Positions 17,752 through 26,734 of a stretch of DNA of 64,000 nt are shown here, piece after piece. The DNA is from Saprospiraceae bacterium (GTDB lineage Bacteria; Bacteroidota; Bacteroidia; Chitinophagales; Saprospiraceae). Positions within the stretch are counted from its first letter, which is position 1. Every line of letters starts with the position of its first letter. The stretch is from the NCBI GenBank assembly GCA_028285545.1, contig JANQPA010000040.1, positions 186,001 to 250,000 of the forward strand, given 5' to 3'. The notes beneath the pieces are model-generated. The model searched no databases. It was not told the origin of the DNA and was given only the letters and a program-made list of their open reading frames with translations. Made by a program: the position numbers and the translations under genes.

Positions 17752-18912
17752 TCATTTTCCTGAAACTCCACTCCTGCCCTCTTGAATCTTTTTTCTGAAC
17801 TGGGAGGGAGATTCTCCGATAATTTCCTTAAAAATTCTATTAAAAGTGGCTTTAGAATTAAAGCCTGAATCAAAGGCAATGCCCAAAACACTTAAATGGT
17901 CATATTCTGGCATCGAAAGTCGTCTTTTTGCTTCTTCCACCCTATATTCATTTACGAAATAGTAGAAGTTTTTTTGAAGCCCCAGGTTAAGCGTTCTGGA
18001 AATGTCGCGGGCAGGAAGGTTAATCTTCTCCTCTAACATCCGCAGGCTCAAGGTAGGATTTAGATAGAGTTTGTCCTTTTTCATAGCTTGCAAAAGGAGA
18101 TCAATATTACCTGGTTGAACTTTCTCCGTTTCGGTTGGTATGACCTCAGGCTTTAGGCCATTTTTTGAAGATTCAAAGGGATATATGCTCATTTGGAAAT
18201 AGCCCCTTATTCCAAGCCAATACAGGGATATTACGTTTATCAATTTCAAGGCATTATCATATTGAAAAAATACTGTATCATAATATTCCAGTCTATAGTC
18301 TATGAGAACTCTGAAGTCAATAAAAATGAATATCCAAACTATAGCCAGGGAAATAAAAACGACCAAAATCAACTCTCTGATCCATTTAAGAGTCACAAAC
18401 TCCAGGTTAGAAACCTTATCAAAAATTGAATTCTGATACTTTTTTACAATTCTTAGTATAAGAAGGAAATAGATGATTATAGAAAGGATTCCATAGGTTT
18501 CCATTGCCTCTGTAAAGTTGTGCAAGAGCGGATAAGGATTAGCTCTGCCAAGTACCAAATGATAGATACTATGGAAATAATTAAAAATTATAGGTGCAAA
18601 ATGCAACAAGTCTAATTTTTTAAAATGATAATTGGGCTTTGTCAAAAATAGAATATAAAAATAAAGAGAAGGTCCCAACCAGAAAGTCAGAGACATGGGC
18701 AACCAATGCAATTCCGGGAATTTATCGTACAAGCCAAAATCAAGAACAAGAGAAGTAAATAAAGTAAAGGATACAGAAAATAAAAACAGTGCCAACATGC
18801 AATTAGCTCTGAAATTTGTTTTCCGAAAGGGCAGCAAAATTGTAAAAATAACACCTTGGATTATTCCACAAATGACAATTAATTGTACAAAATTTATCTT
18901 AAATTCCTCCAT
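17752..18912 (-). CDS. AraC-family regulator with integral membrane sensor domain
   Basis: 386 aa. The first 240 residues contain about seven hydrophobic helices. The AraC helix-turn-helix pair occupies about residues 275-378 (LSVLGIAFDSGFNSKATFNRIFKEIIGESPSQFR is split across the second HTH). The protein would sense a signal at the membrane and bind DNA with its cytosolic tail, an architecture frequent in Bacteroidota. It is directly upstream of the serine hydrolase gene, a candidate target. A dyad at 18944 is a candidate self-operator. Confidence 0.87.
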   Translation of the reverse strand: MEEFKINFVQLIVICGIIQGVIFTILLPFRKTNFRANCMLALFLFSVSFTLFTSLVLDFGLYDKFPELHWLPMSLTFWLGPSLYFYILFLTKPNYHFKKLDLLHFAPIIFNYFHSIYHLVLGRANPYPLLHNFTEAMETYGILSIIIYFLLILRIVKKYQNSIFDKVSNLEFVTLKWIRELILVVFISLAIVWIFIFIDFRVLIDYRLEYYDTVFFQYDNALKLINVISLYWLGIRGYFQMSIYPFESSKNGLKPEVIPTETEKVQPGNIDLLLQAMKKDKLYLNPTLSLRMLEEKINLPARDISRTLNLGLQKNFYYFVNEYRVEEAKRRLSMPEYDHLSVLGIAFDSGFNSKATFNRIFKEIIGESPSQFRKKIQEGRSGVSGK

Positions 18913-18943
18913 TTAAGCTTAGCAATAATTATGATAGAAATCA

Positions 18944-18958
18944 GGTCAAACTTTGACC
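18944..18958. promoter_or_regulatory. Candidate operator upstream of the AraC-type gene
   Basis: GGTCAAA-C-TTTGACC, a perfect 7-bp inverted repeat around one base, 31 bp upstream of the start codon of the regulator. Its size and place suit a dimeric regulator site, possibly autoregulation. Inference only. Confidence 0.45.
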
Positions 18959-19195
18959 AAAGTCATTAACAATCCAGGTAAAAAGATCCATTTTTAAACT
19001 GAAAAGTACCTTAACTTTTTAGGTGAGTAGGGTTTTGCTCATCCATAAAAAATACCATTACCAGAAAATGGATCATTCGAATGAATAAAAAATCAAATAC
19101 TTATTATTCAATAGTAGAACCTACAGTAAATGCACCATTCAGAGATTTTTTAAGAATATTTTAGACCCAATTTTAAAATCTCTGGCACATCTAAT

Positions 19196-19211
19196 TGTGA
19201 CTCATATCACA
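19196..19211. promoter_or_regulatory. CRP/FNR-family type binding site upstream of SQR
   Basis: TGTGA-CTCATA-TCACA is a perfect match to the TGTGA-N6-TCACA consensus of CRP-family regulators. It is 103 bp upstream of the SQR start codon. Which regulator would bind in Bacteroidota is not known from this window. Confidence 0.5.
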
Positions 19212-19314
19212 GTTTTTTAGGTAAAAAATTCCAAATTTTGAATTAGAAATAGGGGTTGAAAGACTTAAGCATCGAAACTAAACAATTTTTCCAATACCTA
19301 TAAAACCGCTTCAC

Positions 19315-20592
19315 ATGAAAAATATAAATCACCATCAAATTATTATTATAGGAGCTGGGACTGCAGGAATTACTGTAGCGGCACAGTTGCTCAGAAAAGA
19401 TAAGAACCTGGATATTGCCTTGCTTGATCCAGCACAAAAGCATTATTACCAACCTGCATGGACTTTAGTGGGTGCTGGAACCTATAAGTATGATAAAACC
19501 GAAAGGGATATGAAAGATCTTATCCCCAAAGGAGCAAAATGGATACAAAAGGCTGTCCAAGATATAGACCCAGATAATAATTTGATCAAAACAACAGATG
19601 GATCAGAATTCGGATATGACTTTTTAGTTGCCTGTCCTGGTATCCAAATAGATCTGGATGGTATTGAAGGACTAAGAGAAACTATTAATAAAAATGGAGT
19701 TTGCAGCAACTATACGGACCCCGATTATACCTGGAAAGTTTTACAAGAATTTAAAGGAGGAAGAGCCTTGTTTACTCTGGCAGCTACCCCAGTAAAATGT
19801 GGAGGTGCCCCTCAAAAAATCATGTACCTGGCCGATGATTATTGGCAAAAAACAGGCGTCAAAAAAAATACTTCCGTCCTATATGCCATGCCAGGCTCTA
19901 CCATTTTTGGGGTTCCCGACTTCAAAAAAACCTTAATGGAAGTGGTAGACAGAAAAGATATTGGGCTTAGGTATTTCCACAAATTAACTAAAATTGATAG
20001 CGAAAATAAAAAGGCATATTACACCATTACAAAATTTGTAGGTGAGCCTGACAAATTAATCTATAATGACAAAGAAGAATTTGGTGTAGAAGAAATCAGT
20101 CAGGAAGAAGTGGTCATTCCTTATGATATGATGCACCTGGCTCCTCCACAATCTGCTCCCGATTTTATTAAAAGATCTAAATTGGCCCACCAGGAAGGTC
20201 CACAGAAAGGCTGGATAGACATTGATAAAAGCACCTTGCTTCATAATAAATATCCTAACGTATTTGCTCTGGGAGATGCAGCAGCCTTACCAACCGCTAA
20301 AACGGGGGCAGCAATACGGAAACAAGCACCAGTGGTAGTAGAAAATTTATTAGAAGTGATGAAACATCAAGAAATCCTTAGCAGAAATTATGATGGATAT
20401 TCATCTTGTCCTTTAATTACTGGCTATGGTAAAATGGTATTGGCTGAATTCAAATACGGCAATGTCAGAGATTCGGATCCTCTTATATCAAAATTTGTTG
20501 ATACTTCGAAAGAAAAATGGAGTATGTGGATTTTGAAAAAATATGGTCTGCCTTTTATGTATTGGAATCTTATGTTGAAGGGGAAGGCTTAG
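19315..20592 (+). CDS. Sulfide:quinone oxidoreductase (SQR), mitochondrial-like type
   Basis: 425 aa. The FAD-binding loop is GAGTAG (13-18). The protein shows TPVKCGGAPQKIMYL with Cys162 and SSCPLITGYGKMVLAEF with Cys365, which match the two redox-active cysteines of human SQOR-type enzymes; further cysteines are at 107 and 130. The enzyme oxidises sulfide at the membrane, passing electrons to quinone and releasing polysulfide or a persulfide. Hydrophobic C-terminal residues (WILKKYGLPFMYWNLML) suit membrane attachment. A CRP-type site upstream and a strong terminator downstream make it a single-gene unit. Confidence 0.9.
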   Translation: MKNINHHQIIIIGAGTAGITVAAQLLRKDKNLDIALLDPAQKHYYQPAWTLVGAGTYKYDKTERDMKDLIPKGAKWIQKAVQDIDPDNNLIKTTDGSEFGYDFLVACPGIQIDLDGIEGLRETINKNGVCSNYTDPDYTWKVLQEFKGGRALFTLAATPVKCGGAPQKIMYLADDYWQKTGVKKNTSVLYAMPGSTIFGVPDFKKTLMEVVDRKDIGLRYFHKLTKIDSENKKAYYTITKFVGEPDKLIYNDKEEFGVEEISQEEVVIPYDMMHLAPPQSAPDFIKRSKLAHQEGPQKGWIDIDKSTLLHNKYPNVFALGDAAALPTAKTGAAIRKQAPVVVENLLEVMKHQEILSRNYDGYSSCPLITGYGKMVLAEFKYGNVRDSDPLISKFVDTSKEKWSMWILKKYGLPFMYWNLMLKGKA

Positions 20593-20597
20593 TGCTA

Positions 20598-20648
20598 AAA
20601 GTAGAAGTGAGGTGGTCCGGTTTCACCGGACCACCTCACTTCTACTTT
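20598..20648. terminator. Terminator after SQR, 23-bp stem
   Basis: Arms 20598-20620 and 20626-20648 are exact complements with a 5-nt loop; the core is GGTGGTCCGG/CCGGACCACC. Confidence 0.85.
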
Positions 20649-20857
20649 CTTCTATCTACTTCCATATCACCTCCACAATTACATTCTAATAATTCATAAA
20701 TAGTCAAAAAAGTTTTGGTTAATAAAACAAATTGTTTTATTTTTGAATAATTGCACATTTTTAAAACAAATTATTTGATAAAATTAGTGCTATGCCTTTA
20801 GAAATAAACAATTTGTCAATTTTAAATACTAAAGCTATGATTACAAAGGGAGGAAAA

Positions 20858-21595
20858 ATGGATCTTTTCTTGCGGAGGAATTGGTTCAAGCTTTTAGTAA
20901 TTGGGTTTATTATTTTTTTAATGTTTAAAAAAGACTTCAGTTTTCAATTGGATTTGAAGTCTCCTTTATATGAAAATAGCCCAGAAGAGAGGGAACAAAT
21001 ACCAGTACAACAGCCCTCAAAAAAGCCTAAAGAAGAACGATATACGGAGGCAGCTCCTGTTCCCCAGGGAGAAAGAGATCAACAATCAAATATATTCAAT
21101 TTGAATCCAATATCTGGAGGCAAGAAAAATACAAATCGTTTACTTCAGGAATTTAAGCAATTAGATGAGGCTACTATCTCCGCATTTATTGGGCGTTTTG
21201 GACGGGTGGCTGTTGCTGAGCGCAAAAAATTTGGGGTCCCTGCTTCGATTATTCTTGCAAATGGCTTGCTCATTTCGAGTGCAGGCACAGTAGATATGGC
21301 ACAAAGTGGGAATAATTATTTTGGCTTACAATGCACCAGTGACTGGTTTGGAGAACAGGGCTATTATTCTGGAGTATGTTTCAGGCATTACGAAAATGCA
21401 TGGACCAGTTTCAGAGATCACAGCTTATTCCTGACTTCAGGAAGGCTGGCAAGCTTAACAAAACATGGAAGTGATAATTATGAAGCTTGGGCAAAATCAC
21501 TGGAAAAAGAAAAATTTTATACCGAAAAAAATACTCATAAAAGCATAATATCCATTATTCGTCAATATCAACTTGATCGTTTTGATGAGAATTAA
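20858..21595 (+). CDS. Membrane-anchored glucosaminidase-fold protein lacking the catalytic Glu
   Basis: About 245 aa from the ATG at 20858, which is preceded by GGAGGAAAA, a good ribosome-binding site. A longer start at 20792 (267 aa) is possible but adds residues before the membrane helix. TM at about residues 8-24, then a proline/charge-rich linker, then a FlgJ/Mannosyl-glycoprotein endo-glucosaminidase domain: GVPASIILANGLLISSAG, GNNYFGLQC, and FRHYENAWTSFRDHSLFL. In active family members the segment reads LLESGAG or similar; here the Glu is Ile (codon ATT at 21272-21274). It may be a catalytically dead peptidoglycan-binding relative. Confidence 0.75.
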   Translation: MDLFLRRNWFKLLVIGFIIFLMFKKDFSFQLDLKSPLYENSPEEREQIPVQQPSKKPKEERYTEAAPVPQGERDQQSNIFNLNPISGGKKNTNRLLQEFKQLDEATISAFIGRFGRVAVAERKKFGVPASIILANGLLISSAGTVDMAQSGNNYFGLQCTSDWFGEQGYYSGVCFRHYENAWTSFRDHSLFLTSGRLASLTKHGSDNYEAWAKSLEKEKFYTEKNTHKSIISIIRQYQLDRFDEN

Positions 21596-21597
21596 AT

Positions 21598-21662
21598 AGT
21601 AGAAAGTAAAAGGTAAAAAGTAGAAGGACAGGTCTTTCTACTTTTTACCTTTTACTTTTTAC
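21598..21662. terminator. Hairpin made of opposed period-7 arrays between convergent genes
   Basis: Left units: AGTAGAA, AGTAAAA, GGTAAAA, AGTAGAA (21598-21625). Right units: TTTCTAC, TTTTTAC, CTTTTAC, TTTTTAC (21635-21662). The arms pair almost perfectly. The right array touches the stop codon of the SH3 gene at 21663, and the left begins 2 bp after the stop of the glucosaminidase-like gene. Confidence 0.7.
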
Positions 21663-22226
21663 CTAATTAATCGGTTGTGTAGTAATTGTTTCAGGAGATT
21701 CTTCACTGTTTTCGATAGGTTTACGGGACTTTTTATAATAATGAACTCCAGCACCAAAGACCCAGCCAACATATCCTCTTTCAGTTTTAATTTTGATCCA
21801 GGGCTCTTTGGCTACCTCAAAACCTAGATTAATTTCATCTTCGAAATTAGTGACCTCGTTTAAGAAAGTAACCTCTTCAAAAAGTTTTAAAACCGTAAGA
21901 ATTTTACCACTTCGAGAAGGATCAGCTCTTACATTAAGGTTTTCTATGCTGACATAAAGAGGAGTATAGCGCTCTCTAATAGTTCGTGGAAGTTCATTTG
22001 CAGCCCTTGTGTTAACTTCATTTTGAGGAGCTACTTGACTTGGAGCAGATACTTCAGTTGAAGTAGAATCCTCTTGAATAGATGTTGTGCTTTCTTCCAT
22101 GGCAGCATATTTTGCTCGGGTGGCATTACACCTTGAAACAGACCAAACCAGAAAGAAACAAACGAAAAGTCCGATAACCATTAACTCTACTCTAGGTAAA
22201 ATAGAGCTTTTCTTTTTTTTGCTCAT
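21663..22226 (-). CDS. Membrane-anchored bacterial SH3-domain protein
   Basis: 187 aa. A basic N-terminus, one membrane helix (about residues 14-30), a Ser/Thr/Glu-rich linker of about 50 residues, and an SH3b domain (about 85-165) recognisable by LYVSIENLNVRADPS and RGYVGWVFG. SH3b domains bind peptidoglycan or peptides in the envelope. It is convergent with the glucosaminidase-like gene; both are single-pass proteins with a cell-wall-type domain and may act together. The tail after about 170 is low-complexity. Confidence 0.75.
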   Translation of the reverse strand: MSKKKKSSILPRVELMVIGLFVCFFLVWSVSRCNATRAKYAAMEESTTSIQEDSTSTEVSAPSQVAPQNEVNTRAANELPRTIRERYTPLYVSIENLNVRADPSRSGKILTVLKLFEEVTFLNEVTNFEDEINLGFEVAKEPWIKIKTERGYVGWVFGAGVHYYKKSRKPIENSEESPETITTQPIN

Positions 22227-22346
22227 TATTTCCTAATTTCAAAATTAAATCAAAAACTGGGGGCATCTTCTCAGTTGACAATTTTCTTCCCTTGCTCTCC
22301 AATGCCCTGCTTTAATATATCTTTCTTTTCGTTAAATCACAACAGC

Positions 22347-23447
22347 ATGGACGAAAAACTCTGTCGTCTTGCTCTTACCTTGATCCCGAAGGTAGGAGTA
22401 ATGACCGCTAAATTATTAATTGCTCATTGTGGCAGTGCATTGGCCGTTTTCAAGAGTAATCGCAAAGAATTACAAAAAATTCCAGGTATTGGGCCTCAAA
22501 TAGCTGCACAAATCTGTCAAAAACAAGTATTTTTTAAAGCCGAAAAGGAGTTGAATTTTATTGAAAAAAATAAGATTAAAGTTCTATTTTTTACTGATAA
22601 AGAATACCCTCAGCGATTAAAACATCAACAGGATAGCCCCGTCTTACTTTTTTACAAAGGCAATACTGATCTCAATGCTTTAAGAGTGATTTCCATTGTT
22701 GGGACTCGACAACCCAGTCTCCTGGGTCGGGCAAACTGTGAAAATCTTCTGGAACAAATCCAGGTTCCAAACCTAATGGTTGTAAGTGGTTTGGCTTATG
22801 GAATTGATTCTATTGCCCATAAGAAATGTTTAGAGCTCCGAATTCCCAATATCGCGGTTCTTGGTCATGGTTTGGATAAAATATATCCGGCGGCTCATTA
22901 TCCCATAGCCAAACAAATACAAAACTGTGGTGGTTTACTTAGTGAATACTTCAGTAATGTTGGCCCTGAAAAGGAACACTTCCCTATGCGTAATCGAATT
23001 ATTGCAGGCCTTTGCGATGTATTGATAGTAGTAGAAACAGCAGAAAAAGGTGGCTCAATAATTAGTGCGGAGCTGGCAAATTCTTACCATAAGGATGTTC
23101 TTGCTTTTCCAGGTAGGGTAAATGATATAAGATCAAAGGGATGTAATAAACTCATCAAACAAAACAAAGCCGGCTTGATTGAAGATGCCAAAGATCTTAT
23201 GGAATTTATGGGATGGGAGCAAAAACCGGCTGCTGGAATCCAAAAACAATTATTTGAAAACTTAAATGATCAGGAAAGATTAATAATTGAGCTTTTCCAG
23301 CAAGAAAAATCCCTATCGATTGATTATCTGTCTTATCAATGTCAATTAAGTCAGAGTCAATTAAGTGCTTTATTACTAGAATTAGAATTCAAGGGAATTG
23401 TTCGATCCCTTCCCGGAAATCGATTTTCACTAATTAAAGCAATATAA
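22347..23447 (+). CDS. dprA: DNA-processing protein DprA (Smf)
   Basis: 366 aa from the ATG at 22347 (MDEKLCRLALTLIPKVG). An upstream TTG at 22275 would add 24 hydrophobic residues not found in DprA, so I reject it. An N-terminal helix-hairpin-helix region (about 1-60) is followed by the Rossmann-like core: VSGLAYGIDSIAH, VLGHGLDKIYPAAH, and MRNRIIAGLCDVLIVVETAEKGGS. A winged-helix C-terminus (about 305-366) completes it. It loads RecA on incoming single-stranded DNA during natural transformation, in the cytosol. Confidence 0.94.
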   Translation: MDEKLCRLALTLIPKVGVMTAKLLIAHCGSALAVFKSNRKELQKIPGIGPQIAAQICQKQVFFKAEKELNFIEKNKIKVLFFTDKEYPQRLKHQQDSPVLLFYKGNTDLNALRVISIVGTRQPSLLGRANCENLLEQIQVPNLMVVSGLAYGIDSIAHKKCLELRIPNIAVLGHGLDKIYPAAHYPIAKQIQNCGGLLSEYFSNVGPEKEHFPMRNRIIAGLCDVLIVVETAEKGGSIISAELANSYHKDVLAFPGRVNDIRSKGCNKLIKQNKAGLIEDAKDLMEFMGWEQKPAAGIQKQLFENLNDQERLIIELFQQEKSLSIDYLSYQCQLSQSQLSALLLELEFKGIVRSLPGNRFSLIKAI

Positions 23448-23618
23448 ATATAGGTTTGCCGTATCCGGACTCCCTCAAAAATATATTTATATTTGCTTTG
23501 TTACTTTATGTTGGGTGTTTGGATTTTAATCATCAAACTATACAATTAGCCTCCAAACATGCCTTTATTCATCAAACGTAGTTCTGAAATAAAATCCACA
23601 CTGCTAAGTTGTTAAGAT

Positions 23619-24728
23619 ATGGACAAGCACACATTGTTTTGTATAGGAGTAGGTTTGGTATTAACATGCTTACCTGTTCAGGATACCTTTTCAAACCCAT
23701 CACCAATTCATGAGGTTAACAAAAAACCAAAAAGAATAATTCTTATGATTGGAGATGGAATGGGACTTCAACAAGTGACGGCGGGAATGTATGGTAATAA
23801 TGATAAGTTGAATTTGGAGAGAAGTACTTCCATTGGATTTCATAAATCTTACTCTGCTGATAATTTAATTGCTGACTCTGCTGCTTCCGGAACTGCAATG
23901 GCATCCGGGATCAAAACCAATAATGGTTATATCGGGGTTGACGAGGAAGGCCTTCCCGTTAAAACCATCCTGGAAGAGGCCAAAGAGAAGGGGATATCTA
24001 CCGGCATTATTACCAATGCCTCTTTCACATTTTCTACCCCTGCAGCCTTTGTAGCTCATACTACCTCCAAAGAGGATCAAGAAAATATTGCATCCTTCTA
24101 CCTGGAAACAGAGGTAGATTTTTTAGTTGGAGGAGGCAAAAAGTATTTTGATCAAAGAACAAGTGATAGCCGAAATCTTTACCGTGAATTAGAATCTGCC
24201 GGGTATCAGGTTTCTGATTATTCCAAAACAGAGTTCGGAAAAGGCTCATTTGATTTCAATGAAAATTATGCCTTCTTTCTTTCCAACGACCTCCAGGATG
24301 ACATCGAAAAATCAAGAAAAGATTTATTTACAGCTTGTCAATTAGCCCCTTCTTTTTTAAAGAATCATGGAGAAGGTGAATTTTTTCTTATGATAGAAGA
24401 TGCCATGATTGACCGGGCAGGACTGGAAAATGATTCTGATTTTATCATTCAGGAAATAATCAATTTTGACAAGGCCATTGGGGAAATATTAAAATTTGCG
24501 CAACAAGACCGTGAAACACTGGTAATCATCACCGGGGATCATGAAACAGGAGGTTATGCCATCAATCCAGGTTCTACACGAGATACCATTCTTGGGTTTT
24601 TTGTATCCACTCAGCCAACTGCATCTCTAATCCCAGTTTTTGCCTATGGACCGGGATCAGAATCATTTTCTGGTATTTATGACAATACGGATTTATATCG
24701 AAAAATGAAGTCTGCCTTAGGTCTATAA
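23619..24728 (+). CDS. Alkaline phosphatase (PhoA family), exported
   Basis: 369 aa with a signal peptide (about residues 1-25). The metal-binding N-terminal motif is LMIGDGMG, the nucleophile serine is in IADSAASGTAMASG, and further ligands are in VIITGDHETGGYA. Shorter than E. coli PhoA (about 450 aa) but in the range of Bacteroidota enzymes. It releases phosphate from organic esters in the periplasm or outside the cell. It follows dprA by 171 bp and ends in a palindromic terminator. Whether it responds to phosphate starvation cannot be told. Confidence 0.9.
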   Translation: MDKHTLFCIGVGLVLTCLPVQDTFSNPSPIHEVNKKPKRIILMIGDGMGLQQVTAGMYGNNDKLNLERSTSIGFHKSYSADNLIADSAASGTAMASGIKTNNGYIGVDEEGLPVKTILEEAKEKGISTGIITNASFTFSTPAAFVAHTTSKEDQENIASFYLETEVDFLVGGGKKYFDQRTSDSRNLYRELESAGYQVSDYSKTEFGKGSFDFNENYAFFLSNDLQDDIEKSRKDLFTACQLAPSFLKNHGEGEFFLMIEDAMIDRAGLENDSDFIIQEIINFDKAIGEILKFAQQDRETLVIITGDHETGGYAINPGSTRDTILGFFVSTQPTASLIPVFAYGPGSESFSGIYDNTDLYRKMKSALGL

Positions 24729-24759
24729 CAAGAGATTTGCCTGGCAAATCTCTTGTTAT
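24725..24759. terminator. Bidirectional terminator, 17-bp arms with a 1-nt centre
   Basis: Arms 24725-24741 and 24743-24759 are exact complements. The stop codon of the phosphatase gene lies in the left arm. The convergent lipA gene ends at 24767. Confidence 0.8.
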
Positions 24760-24766
24760 GAACAAA

Positions 24767-25639
24767 TTATAGATGCCTTTCAGCATGGTAAGAAGAACGT
24801 ACTAAGGGGCCGCTTTCCACAAAATCAAATCCCTTTTGCAAGCCTACTTCTTCGTATTCTTTAAATTTATCAGGATGCACATATTCAGCAACCTCTAGAT
24901 GCATTTTGGTAGGTTGTAAATACTGTCCAATGGTTAATACATCACATCCGTGCTCGAGGAGATCATCCATAATTTTGAAGACTTCTTCATCTTTTTCTCC
25001 CAAGCCGACCATTATGCCTGATTTAGTGCGTTTACCATAGTCTTTGGTTCGTTTAATTTGTTCCAGGCTTCTATGATATTTTGCTTGAGGGCGTACTTTT
25101 CGATAAAGGCTTTCAACTGTTTCCATGTTATGCGATACGACTTCCTGACCAGCGCTTATCATTCTCTCAAGAGCATCCCAGGTAGCTTTAACATCTGGAA
25201 TTAATGTTTCTATGGTTGTCTGTGGAGAGAGTTCTTTCACTAATTTGACGGTTTGGTACCAAATCTCGGCACCTCTATCTTTTCTTTCATCACGGTTAAC
25301 GGAAGTAATAACGGCATGTTTAACCTGCATCAATTGGATGGCTTCAGCCACACGACGGGGTTCATCTTCATCGTATTCTGGCGGTCTTCCTGTTTTGACA
25401 GCACAAAATGAACAGGACCGGGTACAGGTATTCCCTAATATCATAAAAGTTGCTGTTCCTGCTCCCCAACATTCACCCATATTCGGGCAATTTCCACTTT
25501 GGCAAATTGTATGAAGTTTATATTCATCTACCAGTGTACGCACCTTCTTATATTCCGGACCAATAGGTAATTTGACCCTAAGCCAGTCAGGTTTTCTTCT
25601 TCTAGGTTCTTTTGCTTCAACAATTGGTAAATCGATCAT
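24767..25639 (-). CDS. lipA: Lipoyl synthase
   Basis: 290 aa. A radical-SAM enzyme that inserts two sulfurs into the octanoyl group on lipoyl-dependent proteins. Both iron-sulfur cluster motifs are intact: [12 protein letters not shown] (auxiliary cluster, CX4CX5C) and CTRSCSFC (radical-SAM CX3CX2C). The C-terminal RSSYHAE contains the conserved serine that ligates the auxiliary cluster. Cytosolic, single gene. Confidence 0.96.
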   Translation of the reverse strand: MIDLPIVEAKEPRRRKPDWLRVKLPIGPEYKKVRTLVDEYKLHTICQSGNCPNMGECWGAGTATFMILGNTCTRSCSFCAVKTGRPPEYDEDEPRRVAEAIQLMQVKHAVITSVNRDERKDRGAEIWYQTVKLVKELSPQTTIETLIPDVKATWDALERMISAGQEVVSHNMETVESLYRKVRPQAKYHRSLEQIKRTKDYGKRTKSGIMVGLGEKDEEVFKIMDDLLEHGCDVLTIGQYLQPTKMHLEVAEYVHPDKFKEYEEVGLQKGFDFVESGPLVRSSYHAERHL

Positions 25640-25701
25640 TGTTTCTTTCTCTTTTTTCTCTTTTAGAACACAACTACAAGTATAAGTGTTTTGCCTGACA
25701 T

Positions 25702-25760
25702 AAAAATAAAATAGGAGAGTGATTCTGCTGACAGCAGAATCACTCTCCTATTTTATTTTT
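25702..25760. terminator. 29-bp-arm palindromic terminator
   Basis: Arms 25702-25730 and 25732-25760 are exact complements around a single A. Outer sequence is A/T-rich (AAAAATAAAATAGG), inner sequence GATTCTGCTG. It lies just downstream (minus strand) of the outer-membrane-type gene at 25767 and 62 bp upstream of lipA. Confidence 0.8.
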
Positions 25761-25766
25761 CCAAAA

Positions 25767-26600
25767 TTACCAGCGTTTTCCAAGCTGTAGATTCAAAAAT
25801 AGATTCAGAAACAAAGGACGGTTTTCTGCATCCACAACGCCAGGGTTTTCTGCCATAATTGGTACATTCTGGAAATAAAAATCTAACATAAATCCCGCTT
25901 CAACAGCTTTTACAAATTCATCGAATGCTCCCCAGTCAAAATGTAAAGCTACTTTAGCATGCAAACCAGGAATGATAGACAACTCACTTAATCCCTTGGC
26001 GAAAGAGGAGGCCCCATAAATTTTGCCGATATCCAGGAATTCCTCTTTATTGTCTTCGCTAAATTTTTCGCTTCGAATAACAAAATCAGTATTATTGGAT
26101 CCCTGATCTTCCAGATATTTCAATTCCATATAATAAGGCTTTAACAAACCTAGTGATGGACCTCCCTCATAACTCAAACCAATGGCAACTCCCTTGCGTT
26201 TAGCCTTTTCAGAAAAATATCTTTTTTGTCCAAATCCTCCTCGCAAAACATAAAAATTGTTTTGCTTGCCAAAAATAAAAGCCCTTGATACTTTCCCGTT
26301 TGTGGTAGGTTGAAAATCAAAACTCTGGCGAATCTCTTTAGGGTGTTTTATTTCAATTAGTTCAAAATTCCAGAAGTTAGTCAAGTAATAAGTTTGTAGC
26401 TCACCTATATTAACTCCTAATCCAAAACCATTTGTATGCAATTTAAAATCCACTGTCACTTCTCTACTGAAAAGAGTTCCTTTAGAGTCATCATAATAGT
26501 TTTCACCAAATTTGATGCTCTTTTGAGAAAGAAGCGGCTGGCCCATCATTATCATAGTCACAAGAAAAAAAAGTAAACGATTCATCATTATCTTGGGCAT
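25767..26600 (-). CDS. Predicted outer-membrane or exported protein, unknown function
   Basis: 277 aa. The signal peptide is MPKIMMNRLLFFLVTMIMMGQPLLSQ; starts at residues 1, 5 or 6 are possible. The mature protein alternates hydrophobic and polar residues with many aromatic residues, e.g. VDFKLHTNGFGLGVNIGE, and ends in LFLNLFLNLQLGKRW, as outer-membrane beta-barrels do. I do not recognise a family beyond 'Bacteroidota outer-membrane beta-barrel'. It is a single gene. Confidence 0.6.
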   Translation of the reverse strand: MPKIMMNRLLFFLVTMIMMGQPLLSQKSIKFGENYYDDSKGTLFSREVTVDFKLHTNGFGLGVNIGELQTYYLTNFWNFELIEIKHPKEIRQSFDFQPTTNGKVSRAFIFGKQNNFYVLRGGFGQKRYFSEKAKRKGVAIGLSYEGGPSLGLLKPYYMELKYLEDQGSNNTDFVIRSEKFSEDNKEEFLDIGKIYGASSFAKGLSELSIIPGLHAKVALHFDWGAFDEFVKAVEAGFMLDFYFQNVPIMAENPGVVDAENRPLFLNLFLNLQLGKRW

Positions 26601-26734
26601 TTATTTGTTAAAATCAAGGAAGAATAGATTGGTTTTTGGAGGCCTGGAGTACTTTTAATTTGTCCTCCTTCTATAAAATTAATAAAATAACCAATACTAT
26701 GTTGAACAAATTTTCCTGTTCTATATAAAAATCC

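Larger units (their letters stand above)
18913..19314. other. Divergent intergenic region between AraC regulator and SQR
   Basis: 402 bp without a convincing ORF. It holds a dyad close to the AraC gene (18944-18958) and a CRP-type site (19196-19211) 103 bp before the SQR start. The rest is AT-rich. Confidence 0.6.
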
